Counted from the stretch's first letter, positions 9,105 to 19,581 are shown. The stretch is 64,000 nt of DNA from Dyadobacter frigoris (GCF_005280585.1 NZ_SZVO01000007.1:361493-425492); one strand, 5' to 3'. Notes: generated from the sequence alone by a model not told the origin. Made by a program: numbers and translations.

Positions 9105-12100
9105 ATGAAGATCACTCGTTACTTCCTGTTAACCTGTATTATACTATTCATCGGGGAAAATTTATATGCCCAAAATATCAAAGCTTCTGACGATCCGGGC
9201 CAGTTTATGGTACAGATCCGGAAGCTTATGGACGGCAGCAAAAACCCGGTTTATATGCGGTCTACCGCTCAGCTCGATAGTATCTGGATGAGTACTGTCA
9301 CGCCTGCGCAGCAAACCAAATTCATCGGTATTGTCAAAACGCAGTTTTCCAAAGGGCAAAAAGCTGGTCCCGTGCTTCATTTGTTGATCAAAAATACCCA
9401 AACACTCGCTAAATCGGGAAATGACGTAAACGGATTTCTTGACCTCGCAGCAAAATCGGGTGATAAATATGATGCGAAAACTTTCCAGCGCATTCTGGAA
9501 ACGATCAAGAATACAATTGAAACAAACAGACTTTACACATCGAATTTCAATTCACTTTATCTGTTAAGCGGTACTTATAAATTCCGTTTTGATACAACAA
9601 AAGCAGAAGTTGTGGAAGCACAAAAAGTGGCTGCTGCTGATAACTGGGACACGCCGGTGGATTCCAATGAAGTAATTTCTCCAAAATCTGCTCCCGTGAT
9701 ACCCGTTTCAGGTGCGATAATTGATTTACAAAATGTCATTTTTGGCATGATTGGTTCGGGAGATTCCATCGCTTTTGGTCCCGCCACGGGAAGCATTTCT
9801 TTAAAAGATGGAATTTTTGCCGGAAAAGGTGGAAAGTTCAACTGGCAGGCCGCGGGCGATTCGACTGTTTACGTGGATCTGGATACTTATTCTTTCAATA
9901 TTACACAGCCAAAACTGGTCGCTCAGAATGTAACATTACACAATGAAAATCAGCTGGCCAATCCTATTAAGGGAACTCTGGAATACCGAAGCGTTAAAAA
10001 ATCCAGAAGTCAGCCTGCACCTTATCCGCGTTTTGTTTCAAATACTAATGATGCCAAATTAAAGGCTTCGCGTAAAAATATTGCTTACAAAGGTGGTTTT
10101 ACGTTGATAGGAAACGTCATGTACAGTACTTCGCTTAGTGATGACCCTTCAAAAATTACCGTTTCTTATAAAGACAAACCTGCCTTTACAGCAGTGAGTA
10201 AGCGGTTTTCTCTGAGAGATTCTGTTATTTCAGCCCCGCTGGCCTCTTTTTCAATGCCGCTCGGAAAAGATTCACTGACGCATCCGGGCGTGACTTTTAT
10301 TTACAATGATACCGAGGGACAGGTAAAACTTGGCCGTGCCGAAAAAACAGATTTCGGCCCGTTGCCCTATCTTGATTCTTACCACAAAATGAGCATCTGG
10401 TCGCAGGCGATGCGCTGGACTTTTCCAAATAACAAAGTCGAATTTTTTCGTATTGACGGAAAATCCGTTGTACCTGTGAAACTGGAATCTTTCGATTTTT
10501 TCAAAAAAGAACGTTTCAGAGGAATCAGTCAGGAATTTGGTTTTCAGCCGCTTTTGATGGCTACAAATTATGTTCAAACTGAAAAAAAACCAACTTTTTT
10601 AGCCGAAGATTTAGCCAAAAAATTCAAACAGGATCCGGTGATTATTCGTCGCGCATTGCAAAGACTGGCCCTTGACGGATATTTTATTTATGATAAAAAA
10701 ACCGATGAATTTGCAGTAAGCAAAAAGGGAATTTTATATGTTCTGGGCAGTCTGGATAAAACGGATTATGATAATTTCCAAGTTACATCCCAATTTTCAG
10801 CCAGCGATGAAGTTGCCAATGCTACCATTAATTTGCCAGATACCTTGCTTACCGTAATGGGCGTCGGCCGGTTTATCGTCAGTGATTCGTTGAAAATTTT
10901 TGCAATACCATCTGACAAAAAGCTAGTTATCGGCCGCAACCGTGACTTCACCATGAACGGACAATTGGTGGCTAACAATTACCAGTTCAGAGGTCAGAAT
11001 CTTAAATTTAACTACGGTCAGTTTTTCGTTAATGTCAATCCAAGTGACTCGATCACTTTCACGCCGAAAGAAAAATTTGCAAAAGGGCAGACCGGAGAAG
11101 TTGGCGGACACGTGAAATATGAAAAAGGTGGTACCTTTTATCTGAGTGATCCGCAAAACAAATCGGGTATTCAGAAAGGAAAAAAATCGCCGAGACTGGT
11201 CGTTCCGGATGGTATGATCGTCTATTTCGATCAGCCTGAACGCGGGACAGTGCTTTATCCGCGTGAGGTATTTTTCAAAATCCCGAAAATCGATATGGAC
11301 GGGTTGGATCAGCGTGATGTGATTTTTGAAGGGACTTTTAATTCAAACGGCATCATTCCTCCTATCCAGACAATTCTGAAAAGTATGCCGGACAATTCGC
11401 TCGGATTTGAGTACAAACCGCCGGTAACTGAAATGAAAATCTATGGCGGAAAAGCCATGGCGAGGTTTACGGATACGCTGGTCATGGACAATGCAGGTTT
11501 GAAATCCAAAGCTGTTTTGCGCTATTTATCCGCTTCCATGACAGCTAAAAATATTTTGCTTGCTTCCGATTCTCTGTATGCTTCGGGTGAACTGGCGAGT
11601 ATTAAAGAAGCAACAATCGGCAAGGGATATTTCCCGGCGGTTGACCTGAAAGATTACACCTTGCGCTGGACTCCAAGTACGGATAGTATGTTTATCAATA
11701 CAACGGGAAAATCATTCTCTTTTTATAAAGGAACAACAAGTCTGGAAGGTGGGCTGCTTTTACGTTCAACCGGATTATACGGACATGGAAAGTTAAAACG
11801 ACCGGATTCTGAACTTACATCGCAGGATATTAAATTTAACAAAGACGGATTTTTAGCAAACCGCTCCCGGTTTACGGTGAACAGCGGACAACTAAAAGAT
11901 GCCAAAAATATCCTGACCGGTAAAAATGTCAACATTGATTTCAATATTAAAACTTCCGTGGTAAACTTCGTCACCGATTCCACCGGTTTTGACAGCGATT
12001 CCTCGGGTATGGAAATTCCTGTTGCGGCTTATAAAACACTGATCGCAACAGCGAAATGGGACATTTTGAAAAAGACCATTCTGATGAAAGGATTTGGGGA

Positions 12101-13772
12101 AACTTCATCCTATACTTCCATCGCACCAGAACAGGAAGGTTTGACTTTTGAAGGCTCTGAAGGTATTTATGATGTTGAAAAAGTAACACTGAATGTTCGC
12201 GGCGTCCCATTCATCCGCACGGCTGATGTGAAAATTATTCCGGACAAAGGGATGGTAAGTATTGGAAGTAACGGACGAATTGTTCCGTTGAAAAAGGCCA
12301 GAATAGAAATTGATACCTTAAACGCGTCGCACCATTTACGCGATGCCGATATTAAAATCGATTCTAGAAACCGTTTTGAAGGTTCGGCAACGTATCAATA
12401 TATAACCGCCAGAAAAGATACATTCAACATCAAAATGCAGAATTTTGAGCTGGTAGAAATCGGAGCTGCGGCGGAAGGAAAAAAATCAAAAGGAAATAAA
12501 GATTCTGGTCCGATCCGGTATTACACAACCGCCAGAGCGGAAATTAAAGAAACTGAAAACCTGATCCTTTCACCAAGAATTCAATACAAAGGTGGTATCA
12601 ATCTTATCGCGTATCAACCTTCATTGCAGTTGGATGGTTTTGTGAAACCGATGCTGAAATTCCGCAAGGATTTCCAGAGTTCATGGATAGTTTACAAAGA
12701 AGCACCAGGACAATCTGTTTCAATTAAGATTGATAAAAACCTGAAAAACGAACACGAGTTGCCACTTTCCGTTGGTCTTCATTTCAACGAACAACGCGGT
12801 ATGTATATGACATTTTTGTCTCCAAAAGAATCAGATGGTGACGAAGATATTTACTTGGCGCAGGGTTCTATGGCCTATGATGAAGATAAAAAAGCTTTCA
12901 AAGTGGCACCGCCGGTTGGAAAAGATAGCCTGGTTGACGAGGCAAACACATTGACATTTGATGATAAAACCGGAATCGCTTCTTTTTCAGGACCGATGAA
13001 ACTGGCTTCCGCTGACTGGCTTCAATCTACGGCCATTGCCGATGTCCAGGTAGATAGTTCCAGATTTTCGTTTAACGCTATGTTGTTAATGAAACTTTCA
13101 TCGCTTGTTCCAGTTTTGCCTCAGCTTTCAGCAAAAATTATTGAAACAAATCTGGAAGAACAAAACAGTACGGCTGCGGATGATGACGCGGAACAACTAA
13201 ACAGAAAACTGGCCGCACTGATCGGTTCAAAAGCAACGGATGCTTATGTGAAACTTTCGGCTGCTGGTTATAAACCATTATTTGACGCTTCTCCAATGCT
13301 GGATGTGCCACTCGTGCTTTCGAGCGTGGACTTGCATTGGTCGCCGGTACATAACGCTTATTTTTCACAAGGACCAATAGGCGTTTCCAATTTTGGCAGA
13401 AATAATATCAATGCACAAATGGATGGTGTGCTGGAAATCCGGCGTTCAGAAGCAGGTGATGAATTCAGTCTGTATATTCAGGCGTCACCGGATATCTGGT
13501 ATTATTTTGACTATAAAGAAAAAGAGTTGGGCGTGATTTCTTCGCAGGTTGACTTCAACGATCTGGTTACGGCAAAAGGCAGTAATACAAAATCCAAAGA
13601 CATGTCACTTGTATCTTTAGGTGTTGAAGAAAAAGATATGTTTGTAAGTCGCTTTGATGACTTTTATCAACCTGCCTTGAAAAAAGCCAAACTTGCCGCA
13701 AAAACTGTGAAGAAAAAAGCAGCCGTAGCAGAAGAGAAAAAGAAAAAAGAAGAAAAGACAGAAGGCTTCTGA
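9105..13772 (+). CDS. Very large exported protein of unknown function
   Basis: A predicted secreted or envelope protein of about 1555 residues. The ATG at 9105 begins a clean signal peptide (MKITRYFLLTCIILFIGENLYAQ-like, cleaved after YAQ near residue 23); an in-frame TTG 12 bases upstream is less likely. Most of the chain is rich in alternating polar and hydrophobic segments suggestive of beta structure, with many short repeats of the type 'LxxxDSxx'. Residues of about 495-550 look like a winged helix (FLAEDLAKKFKQ, then IRRALQRLALDGYF), which is odd in an exported protein. The C-terminus is a lysine/glutamate-rich tail. I do not recognise the family and assign no function. It is flanked by prmA and plsY on the same strand but is separated from both. 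Confidence 0.85.
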   Translation: MKITRYFLLTCIILFIGENLYAQNIKASDDPGQFMVQIRKLMDGSKNPVYMRSTAQLDSIWMSTVTPAQQTKFIGIVKTQFSKGQKAGPVLHLLIKNTQTLAKSGNDVNGFLDLAAKSGDKYDAKTFQRILETIKNTIETNRLYTSNFNSLYLLSGTYKFRFDTTKAEVVEAQKVAAADNWDTPVDSNEVISPKSAPVIPVSGAIIDLQNVIFGMIGSGDSIAFGPATGSISLKDGIFAGKGGKFNWQAAGDSTVYVDLDTYSFNITQPKLVAQNVTLHNENQLANPIKGTLEYRSVKKSRSQPAPYPRFVSNTNDAKLKASRKNIAYKGGFTLIGNVMYSTSLSDDPSKITVSYKDKPAFTAVSKRFSLRDSVISAPLASFSMPLGKDSLTHPGVTFIYNDTEGQVKLGRAEKTDFGPLPYLDSYHKMSIWSQAMRWTFPNNKVEFFRIDGKSVVPVKLESFDFFKKERFRGISQEFGFQPLLMATNYVQTEKKPTFLAEDLAKKFKQDPVIIRRALQRLALDGYFIYDKKTDEFAVSKKGILYVLGSLDKTDYDNFQVTSQFSASDEVANATINLPDTLLTVMGVGRFIVSDSLKIFAIPSDKKLVIGRNRDFTMNGQLVANNYQFRGQNLKFNYGQFFVNVNPSDSITFTPKEKFAKGQTGEVGGHVKYEKGGTFYLSDPQNKSGIQKGKKSPRLVVPDGMIVYFDQPERGTVLYPREVFFKIPKIDMDGLDQRDVIFEGTFNSNGIIPPIQTILKSMPDNSLGFEYKPPVTEMKIYGGKAMARFTDTLVMDNAGLKSKAVLRYLSASMTAKNILLASDSLYASGELASIKEATIGKGYFPAVDLKDYTLRWTPSTDSMFINTTGKSFSFYKGTTSLEGGLLLRSTGLYGHGKLKRPDSELTSQDIKFNKDGFLANRSRFTVNSGQLKDAKNILTGKNVNIDFNIKTSVVNFVTDSTGFDSDSSGMEIPVAAYKTLIATAKWDILKKTILMKGFGETSSYTSIAPEQEGLTFEGSEGIYDVEKVTLNVRGVPFIRTADVKIIPDKGMVSIGSNGRIVPLKKARIEIDTLNASHHLRDADIKIDSRNRFEGSATYQYITARKDTFNIKMQNFELVEIGAAAEGKKSKGNKDSGPIRYYTTARAEIKETENLILSPRIQYKGGINLIAYQPSLQLDGFVKPMLKFRKDFQSSWIVYKEAPGQSVSIKIDKNLKNEHELPLSVGLHFNEQRGMYMTFLSPKESDGDEDIYLAQGSMAYDEDKKAFKVAPPVGKDSLVDEANTLTFDDKTGIASFSGPMKLASADWLQSTAIADVQVDSSRFSFNAMLLMKLSSLVPVLPQLSAKIIETNLEEQNSTAADDDAEQLNRKLAALIGSKATDAYVKLSAAGYKPLFDASPMLDVPLVLSSVDLHWSPVHNAYFSQGPIGVSNFGRNNINAQMDGVLEIRRSEAGDEFSLYIQASPDIWYYFDYKEKELGVISSQVDFNDLVTAKGSNTKSKDMSLVSLGVEEKDMFVSRFDDFYQPALKKAKLAAKTVKKKAAVAEEKKKKEEKTEGF

Positions 13773-13925
13773 TTTTCATATAGTTATGTTCCCGATTTGA
13801 ATTTTTCAATAGTTAAACCTATTTTTGCATTTTATTGTTTTAATCCTGTTTGCTTGCTATAGAAACAAAAGTGTCGTATTTTTAAGAAACTTTTAAAGTT
13901 CAAATAAACCTACTAATAATACAAA

Positions 13926-14582
13926 ATGAGCATAGCCTTATTGATCATTACGATAATAGCCGCCTATTTATTAGGTTCCATTCCGAGTTCTGTATGGTAT
14001 GGGATTGGTTATTTCGGCATTGATGTGCGTAAACATGGAAGTGGGAATGCAGGAGCCACCAATACTTTCAGAGTGTTGGGAAAACGTGCCGGTACAATTG
14101 TAATGCTTATTGACGTAATGAAAGGCTGGACGGCAACTTGTTTGGCTTCCATGCTGTTTTATATGGGTGCCATTGCCGAAACGGATATTTTGATGTACAA
14201 GATTATCTTTGGAGTTATCGCCATTGTCGGTCATATTTTTCCGGTTTTTGTTGGTTTTAAAGGCGGAAAAGGAATTGCAACGTTATTGGGTATGGTGCTT
14301 GCCATTCATCCTGAGCTTGCAGCTATGAGTATTACCATATTTTTACTGACACTAATCGCCTCTCAATTTGTTTCTTTGAGTTCTATACTTGCCACATTGG
14401 CTTTCCCGGTATTATCCTTATTGGGAGTCTTCGGGCAACCTGAAACTTTGCTTGTCATTTTTGGATTTGTCATGTTTGTCCTCGTTGTAATAACACATCA
14501 GAAAAACATTGTCAGATTACTGAATGGAAATGAAAGCCGCGTGAATATTTTCGCTAGATCAAAATCAAAAGGACATTCCTGA
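13926..14582 (+). CDS. plsY: Glycerol-3-phosphate acyltransferase PlsY
   Basis: This inner-membrane enzyme transfers an acyl group from acyl-phosphate to glycerol-3-phosphate, the first step of phospholipid synthesis. The three conserved cytoplasmic motifs are present: LGSIPSSVWYG (about residues 16-26), GSGNAGATNTFRVLG (about 37-51) and GFKGGKGIATLLG (about 110-122). Five or so hydrophobic spans fit the family topology, and 218 residues is a typical length. A strong terminator follows, and a 150-base gap separates it from the preceding large gene. Confidence 0.95.
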   Translation: MSIALLIITIIAAYLLGSIPSSVWYGIGYFGIDVRKHGSGNAGATNTFRVLGKRAGTIVMLIDVMKGWTATCLASMLFYMGAIAETDILMYKIIFGVIAIVGHIFPVFVGFKGGKGIATLLGMVLAIHPELAAMSITIFLLTLIASQFVSLSSILATLAFPVLSLLGVFGQPETLLVIFGFVMFVLVVITHQKNIVRLLNGNESRVNIFARSKSKGHS

Positions 14583-14603
14583 GAATTAAAAAATTGAAAT
14601 ACC

Positions 14604-14640
14604 AACCCCTAAGGCTCAAACCTTAGGGGTTATTTTTTTA
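14604..14640 (+). terminator. Rho-independent terminator of plsY
   Basis: AACCCCTAAGG (14604-14614) pairs with CCTTAGGGGTT (14621-14631) around a 6-base loop, followed by a T-run. Confidence 0.85.
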
Positions 14641-14703
14641 TATTGGGCACCGATAAAATCTTACAGGTTTTAAACCGTAATAAAGATTTATTTTAAAATA
14701 ATA

Positions 14704-16083
14704 ATGCTTGAACCAATGAATAACTACATCGAAAAAAACCGCGATAGATTCTTAAATGAACTGCTTGATCTGATCAGAATTCCTTCGGTAAGTGCCGATT
14801 CCAAATTCAAAGAGGACATGATCCGTGCAGCAGAATTTGTACGCGACCGCATTTCAGAAGCAGGAGCAGACAAAGTTGAAATTTATCAGACACCGGGACA
14901 TCCGATTGTTTATGGTGAAAAAATAATTGATCCGGCTTTACCAACTGTGCTGGTTTATGGCCATTATGACGTCCAGCCTGCTGATCCTTACGAACTTTGG
15001 AATTCGCCCCCCTTTGAGCCGGTAATTAAAAATGACCGTATTTATGCCCGTGGTGCTTGTGACGACAAAGGCCAGTTTTACATGCACGTAAAAGCGCTGG
15101 AAACCATGTTGGCGACAGATTCTTTGGCTTGTAATATTAAAATTATAATCGAAGGAGAAGAAGAAGTTGGTTCGTCACACCTTGAAACATTTGTAAAAGC
15201 AAACCGTGAATTGCTGAAATGTGATACGATTCTGATTTCGGATACAAGCATGATCGCTAATGATGTGCCTTCCATTGAAACGGGATTACGCGGACTGACT
15301 TACCTTGAAGTGGAAGTTGTTGGAGCCAACAGAGATCTTCATTCAGGTGTGTACGGTGGCGGTGTGGCAAATCCGATCAATATTTTGTGTGAAATGATCG
15401 CATCGCTGAAAGATCAAAACGGTCATATTACGATACCTGGATTTTATGATAATGTAGAGGAACTGACTTCGTCAGAAAGAGCTGCTTTAAACGCTGCGCC
15501 TTTTGATCTGAATGAATACAAGAAAGACCTTTCTATTGAGGATGTCGCCGGAGAGCGTGGTTATACCACCATTGAACGCACGTCTGTGCGCCCGACGCTG
15601 GATGTAAATGGAATCTGGGGCGGTTATATCGGCGAGGGCGCGAAAACCGTTTTGCCTTCAAAAGCAAACGCCAAGATTTCAATGCGTCTGGTGCCAAATC
15701 AAACGGATCAGGAAATTTGTGATCTGTTTACAGCACATTTTAAATCCATCGCACCATCTTCTGTAAAAGTTTCTGTCGTTCCTCATCATGGCGGTTTGCC
15801 TTATGTGACGCCAACGGATTCTCTTGAATACCACGCAGCAGAATTAGCGATGGAAGAATCTTTTGGCAAAAAACCTATTCCAACACGCGGCGGCGGAAGT
15901 ATCCCGATTGTTGCTTTATTTGAGCAGGAATTGGGAAGAAAAAGTATTTTAATGGGCTTTGGGCTTGATATTGACGGTCTGCATGGACCTAATGAAAGTT
16001 ATGGCCTTTTCAATTATTACAAAGGGATTGAAACAATTCCTTTGTTTTTCAAGCATTATGCGAAATTGAAAAAAGGGGAATAA
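14704..16083 (+). CDS. M20-family dipeptidase
   Basis: A zinc-dependent cytoplasmic metallopeptidase of the M20 CNDP/DapE-like class, 459 residues. Metal-binding motifs are YGHYDVQPADP (about residues 81-91), GACDDKGQ (about 118-125) and EGEEEVGSSHLE (about 150-161). The dimerisation (lid) domain occupies the middle, and a final metal-site histidine lies in LHGPNE near the end. Dipeptide or acyl-dipeptide hydrolysis is expected; the exact substrate cannot be told. A second Met five residues in is an alternative start. It converges on the TPR gene, with a perfect inverted repeat between them. Confidence 0.9.
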   Translation: MLEPMNNYIEKNRDRFLNELLDLIRIPSVSADSKFKEDMIRAAEFVRDRISEAGADKVEIYQTPGHPIVYGEKIIDPALPTVLVYGHYDVQPADPYELWNSPPFEPVIKNDRIYARGACDDKGQFYMHVKALETMLATDSLACNIKIIIEGEEEVGSSHLETFVKANRELLKCDTILISDTSMIANDVPSIETGLRGLTYLEVEVVGANRDLHSGVYGGGVANPINILCEMIASLKDQNGHITIPGFYDNVEELTSSERAALNAAPFDLNEYKKDLSIEDVAGERGYTTIERTSVRPTLDVNGIWGGYIGEGAKTVLPSKANAKISMRLVPNQTDQEICDLFTAHFKSIAPSSVKVSVVPHHGGLPYVTPTDSLEYHAAELAMEESFGKKPIPTRGGGSIPIVALFEQELGRKSILMGFGLDIDGLHGPNESYGLFNYYKGIETIPLFFKHYAKLKKGE

Positions 16084-16132
16084 GAAGTTCTTATTTATTT
16101 GAAAACTTGATTGATTATTCTTCGGTTTCTTA

Positions 16133-16164
16133 TCCGTCGGACGGCAAAAAAGCCGTCCGACGGA
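16133..16164. terminator. Bidirectional hairpin between convergent genes
   Basis: TCCGTCGGACGGC and GCCGTCCGACGGA form a perfect 13-bp GC-rich stem with an AAAAAA loop. It lies between the M20 gene (+) and the TPR gene (-). Flanking T-runs are weak. Confidence 0.6.
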
Positions 16165-16172
16165 ATATCAGG

Positions 16173-17405
16173 TTATTTCCTTCTGTTACGGCGCTCTTCA
16201 CGTTTTAGCTTTTTCAAGGCTTCAATATGCTTGCGCGCTTCTTTTTCCTGACTTGAATGTTTATCTGCTTTGTCGTCAGCGAGTTTATAATAACTAAGTG
16301 CCTCATCATAGTTTTTCTGCATTTCTGCAATTTTACCTAACCCCAAAAGCGACGACACATAGTAACCCGCATTCATCGAATTTGTCTGCGTTGAAAAATC
16401 CACTGCCTGTTTGAAATACTTGCTCGCCAGGTCATAATTCCGGTAATACTGCAAATTGTAAAAACCTAAAACATACGCTGCATTCCTGCCGCTTACACCT
16501 TCGTAACCCGGGATGCCCTGGCTGATTTTGTCAAGAATATTTTGAGCCGCTTTTTCAGCTTCCCCGGTTTTTCCCGTCACAAATGCAGTTCTGCAAAAGT
16601 AACGTTCGAAATACGGATTGTTTGGAAATGTCTGCCACATGTACTTCGCCATTTCGTACGCTTTTCCATATTCATTTTCCATGCTGTAAATCTGAAGAAG
16701 GAAATATCTCGCTTCCACACGGGTGTAAAAAGCATTGTTCGCCACTGTTTCCAATTGCTGTTCGCCAAGCTTTTTATTTCCTTTTGGGAAAAAAGCCAGA
16801 ATCGGTTTTAGTAACGGATATTCACTTGGAACCCATTGCGCATAATAATTGTAAATCCCGTCTCCGAACAAAAGTTCCGGCGTCAGATCTCCGTTTCCTT
16901 TGCAGACATCCAGGTATTTCAGCGCATTTTTACCCGCAAAAGTCGCTTTTGTCCACTGTTTCCGTTCAGAATAAAGTCGCCCTTTGAAGGCATAAGCAGC
17001 AGCCAGAAAAAATGCCGGTTCAATTTTATTCTTTTCATTATCATAAAGTTCTTCTGCCAAATTGATCGTAGAATCCATCTGGGCCAAAAAACTTTTATCG
17101 TAAGTCTCAATTTCAGTATTCGGTACAATTTTCCACCATTCCGCCAAACCCATTAAAAAATGAGGCATAGGATGTTTGGGATATCGATATTTCAGCCAGC
17201 GAAATTCAGCATCAGCTTCGGCAAATTTAAAATTATACAACATGTTAATTGCCTCTGTTGCTTCGATCTGTACGCTTGGATTTTTGATAACCATATCATA
17301 ATTCTTATCCAGTTCCGCCGAAGAGTAAAGCTGGGCGACGGCTGATGAAATGGATAGAAAAATAACAAGACTGAAAGCAATAGGTTTAATCAGCACTATT
17401 TTCAT
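16173..17405 (-). CDS. Exported tetratricopeptide-repeat protein
   Basis: A predicted periplasmic or outer-membrane-associated protein of 410 residues with a signal peptide (MKIVLIKPIAFSLVIF, cleaved after AVAQ) and repeated helical pairs of the TPR type. A clear repeat lies near the C-terminus (AEMQKNYDEALSYYKLADD). The C-terminus is strongly basic. The ATG at 17405 is preferred because the 37 residues of the longer frame lie before the signal peptide and overlap the hpt promoter region. TPR proteins act as scaffolds; no partner can be named. It is divergent from hpt with 109 bases between. Confidence 0.82.
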   Translation of the reverse strand: MKIVLIKPIAFSLVIFLSISSAVAQLYSSAELDKNYDMVIKNPSVQIEATEAINMLYNFKFAEADAEFRWLKYRYPKHPMPHFLMGLAEWWKIVPNTEIETYDKSFLAQMDSTINLAEELYDNEKNKIEPAFFLAAAYAFKGRLYSERKQWTKATFAGKNALKYLDVCKGNGDLTPELLFGDGIYNYYAQWVPSEYPLLKPILAFFPKGNKKLGEQQLETVANNAFYTRVEARYFLLQIYSMENEYGKAYEMAKYMWQTFPNNPYFERYFCRTAFVTGKTGEAEKAAQNILDKISQGIPGYEGVSGRNAAYVLGFYNLQYYRNYDLASKYFKQAVDFSTQTNSMNAGYYVSSLLGLGKIAEMQKNYDEALSYYKLADDKADKHSSQEKEARKHIEALKKLKREERRNRRK

Positions 17406-17514
17406 AATTAAGCTTAAAAATCTGTCAATATTAACGTCGGATTCATATTTTACGTTTGTGTGCTGTCCTGTTTTTGAAAAAAGAGTTAATATTACTGTCC
17501 AAGAAAATTCTGAC

Positions 17515-18045
17515 ATGATTACAATTCACGATAAAACTTTTTCTCCGTTCATTTCCAGGGACGACATTGAAAACCGGATTGCTGAACTGGCAGCCCAAAT
17601 TAATTCCGATTATGAAGGACGCAGTCCTTTGTTCATAGTAGTATTAAACGGTGCATTTCTGTTCGCTTCGGAGCTTGTCAAAAATATTCCTCTTTCCTGT
17701 GAGATCACTTTCGTCAGGCTGTCTTCTTACACCGCAACGGAATCTACCGGAAAGGTACGGCAAATCATTGGTTTGGAAGAAAAGCTTACGAACCGCGACG
17801 TCATAATTATCGAGGATATTGTTGATACCGGACTTACCATGCACCAGTTATTACTTCAAATCCATGCTTTAAAACCTTTGTCTGTTGAAATTGCTACGCT
17901 TCTTCACAAACCGGAAGCGATTAAAAAACCCGTAGACCTTCGTTACGTTGGATTTGAAATACCCAATCGTTTTGTTGTAGGTTATGGTCTGGATTATGAT
18001 GGCGTTGGCCGCAACTTGAACGCGCTTTATGTGCTACCAGAATAA
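17515..18045 (+). CDS. hpt: Hypoxanthine phosphoribosyltransferase
   Basis: A purine-salvage enzyme converting hypoxanthine (and often guanine) with PRPP to the nucleotide. The 176 residues include the PRPP loop VIIIEDIVDTGLTM near residue 100 and the N-terminal loop segment FIVVLNGAFLFASEL. The C-terminal GYGLDYDGVGRNL is characteristic. The ATG at 17515 gives the usual N-terminus; the frame stays open upstream, but that part overlaps the divergent TPR gene's 5' end. TACGTTTG at 17451-17458 resembles a -7 element for this gene. Confidence 0.94.
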   Translation: MITIHDKTFSPFISRDDIENRIAELAAQINSDYEGRSPLFIVVLNGAFLFASELVKNIPLSCEITFVRLSSYTATESTGKVRQIIGLEEKLTNRDVIIIEDIVDTGLTMHQLLLQIHALKPLSVEIATLLHKPEAIKKPVDLRYVGFEIPNRFVVGYGLDYDGVGRNLNALYVLPE

Positions 18046-18170
18046 TTTCTATTCTACAAAGGTAACTGATTGTACGTTTTAAGGAAAAATTTATACCAAT
18101 TCGCGTTTATTTGATTGAAATTCTTCAAATTGAATTTTCAAATATCAACAAACGATTAGCCGATAATAAC

Positions 18171-19568
18171 ATGCGAATTCAGTTTTTTGGTGCCGCACGC
18201 ACCGTTACAGGCAGCAAACATTTAATTACAACCGAAAAAGGCACAAAAATATTACTGGATTGCGGATTATTTCAGGGAATTCAAACAGACGATTTTAATC
18301 AGAAATTCGGTTTTGAGCCGTCAGAAGTAGATTACCTGGTTCTTTCCCACGCCCATATTGATCACTCAGGCTTAATTCCAAGATTGATAAAACAAGGATT
18401 TTCCGGGCCAATTTATTGTACAACGGCAACGGCCGATCTCTGTAAAATTATGCTGCTGGACAGTTCTCATATTCAGGAAAAAGATCTGGAACGCGTTAAC
18501 AAACGCCGCCAAAAGCAGGGAAGGCCTTTCGTGGAAGAATTGTATAATTCGGAAGATGCAGAAAAAGCGCTGACTTTGTTCAAAGGCGTTCAGTATGGAG
18601 AAAAATTTGATTTAGGAGAAGATAAAGTTTCTGTTTTCTTTACCGATGCCGGACATATTTTAGGAAGCGCCGCTGTTCATTTGAGTATTCCGGATAAAGG
18701 AACAATTAAAAAACTGACTTTTACCGGAGATATTGGCAGACAGGAAGATAATATTTTAAGAAAACCACAACCCTTTCCCCAAGCTGATTTTATCATCAGC
18801 GAATCAACATACGGCGACAGACTGCATCCAAAAGAAAATGATATGCAGGCGCATTTGCTAAAGGTGGTCAGCGAAACTTGTGTAGAAAAAAAGGGCAAAG
18901 TGATCATTCCCGCTTTTGCCATTGACCGTACGCAGGAATTGATTTATACGCTGGATAAATTATCAAATTCAGGGAAACTGCCCCGGATTGATGTGTATAT
19001 TGACAGTCCGCTGGCAGTTCGTGCTACGAAAATCATGAAAGATCATGAGGAATGTTTTAACCCTGAAATTCTGGATTATATTGAAAAAGATGGCGATGCT
19101 TTTGCCTTTCCAAATCTTCATTATATCTCTGAAACCAGTGAATCCATTGCTTTAAATGATCTGGACAAACCCTGCATCATCATTTCTGCTTCGGGAATGG
19201 CAGAGGCCGGGCGTATCAAACATCATATTAAAAACAATATTGGCGATCCGGATTCAACTATTTTGCTTGTTGGTTATGCGTCTTCCAATACCTTGGCGGG
19301 CGCTTTGAAAAGAGGAGATAAGGAAGTTAATATTTTTGGTGAAATGTTTGAAGTTAAAACAAAAATTGAAGTGATGGACTCCTTTTCGGCCCATGGCGAT
19401 TATAGTGAAATGCTTCAATTCCTCGCCTGCCAGAATCCTGAGCAAGTTCAAAAGGTATTTCTTGTGCATGGAGAATATGACACACAGGTTTCCTATAAAG
19501 CCAAATTGGAAAATGCAGGATTTAAAAATGTTGTGATCCCTGAGTTATATGAAAGTATAGAAATTTAG
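18171..19568 (+). CDS. Metallo-beta-lactamase/beta-CASP RNase-like protein
   Basis: A predicted zinc-dependent ribonuclease of the beta-CASP group (YsH1/CPSF-73-like bacterial members), 465 residues. The MBL signature H-x-H-x-D-H is present as SHAHIDHSG near residue 60. Further motifs are FTDAGHILGSAAVH, the motif-4 aspartate segment FTGDIGRQ, and the beta-CASP C-terminal histidine motifs SASGMAEAGRIKHH and DSFSAHGDYSE. The ATG at 18171 begins exactly at the first beta strand (MRIQFFGAARTVTGS); a TTG 60 bases upstream is less likely. It is followed by a strong terminator. Confidence 0.9.
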   Translation: MRIQFFGAARTVTGSKHLITTEKGTKILLDCGLFQGIQTDDFNQKFGFEPSEVDYLVLSHAHIDHSGLIPRLIKQGFSGPIYCTTATADLCKIMLLDSSHIQEKDLERVNKRRQKQGRPFVEELYNSEDAEKALTLFKGVQYGEKFDLGEDKVSVFFTDAGHILGSAAVHLSIPDKGTIKKLTFTGDIGRQEDNILRKPQPFPQADFIISESTYGDRLHPKENDMQAHLLKVVSETCVEKKGKVIIPAFAIDRTQELIYTLDKLSNSGKLPRIDVYIDSPLAVRATKIMKDHEECFNPEILDYIEKDGDAFAFPNLHYISETSESIALNDLDKPCIIISASGMAEAGRIKHHIKNNIGDPDSTILLVGYASSNTLAGALKRGDKEVNIFGEMFEVKTKIEVMDSFSAHGDYSEMLQFLACQNPEQVQKVFLVHGEYDTQVSYKAKLENAGFKNVVIPELYESIEI

Positions 19569-19581
19569 TTTTTAACGTAAA

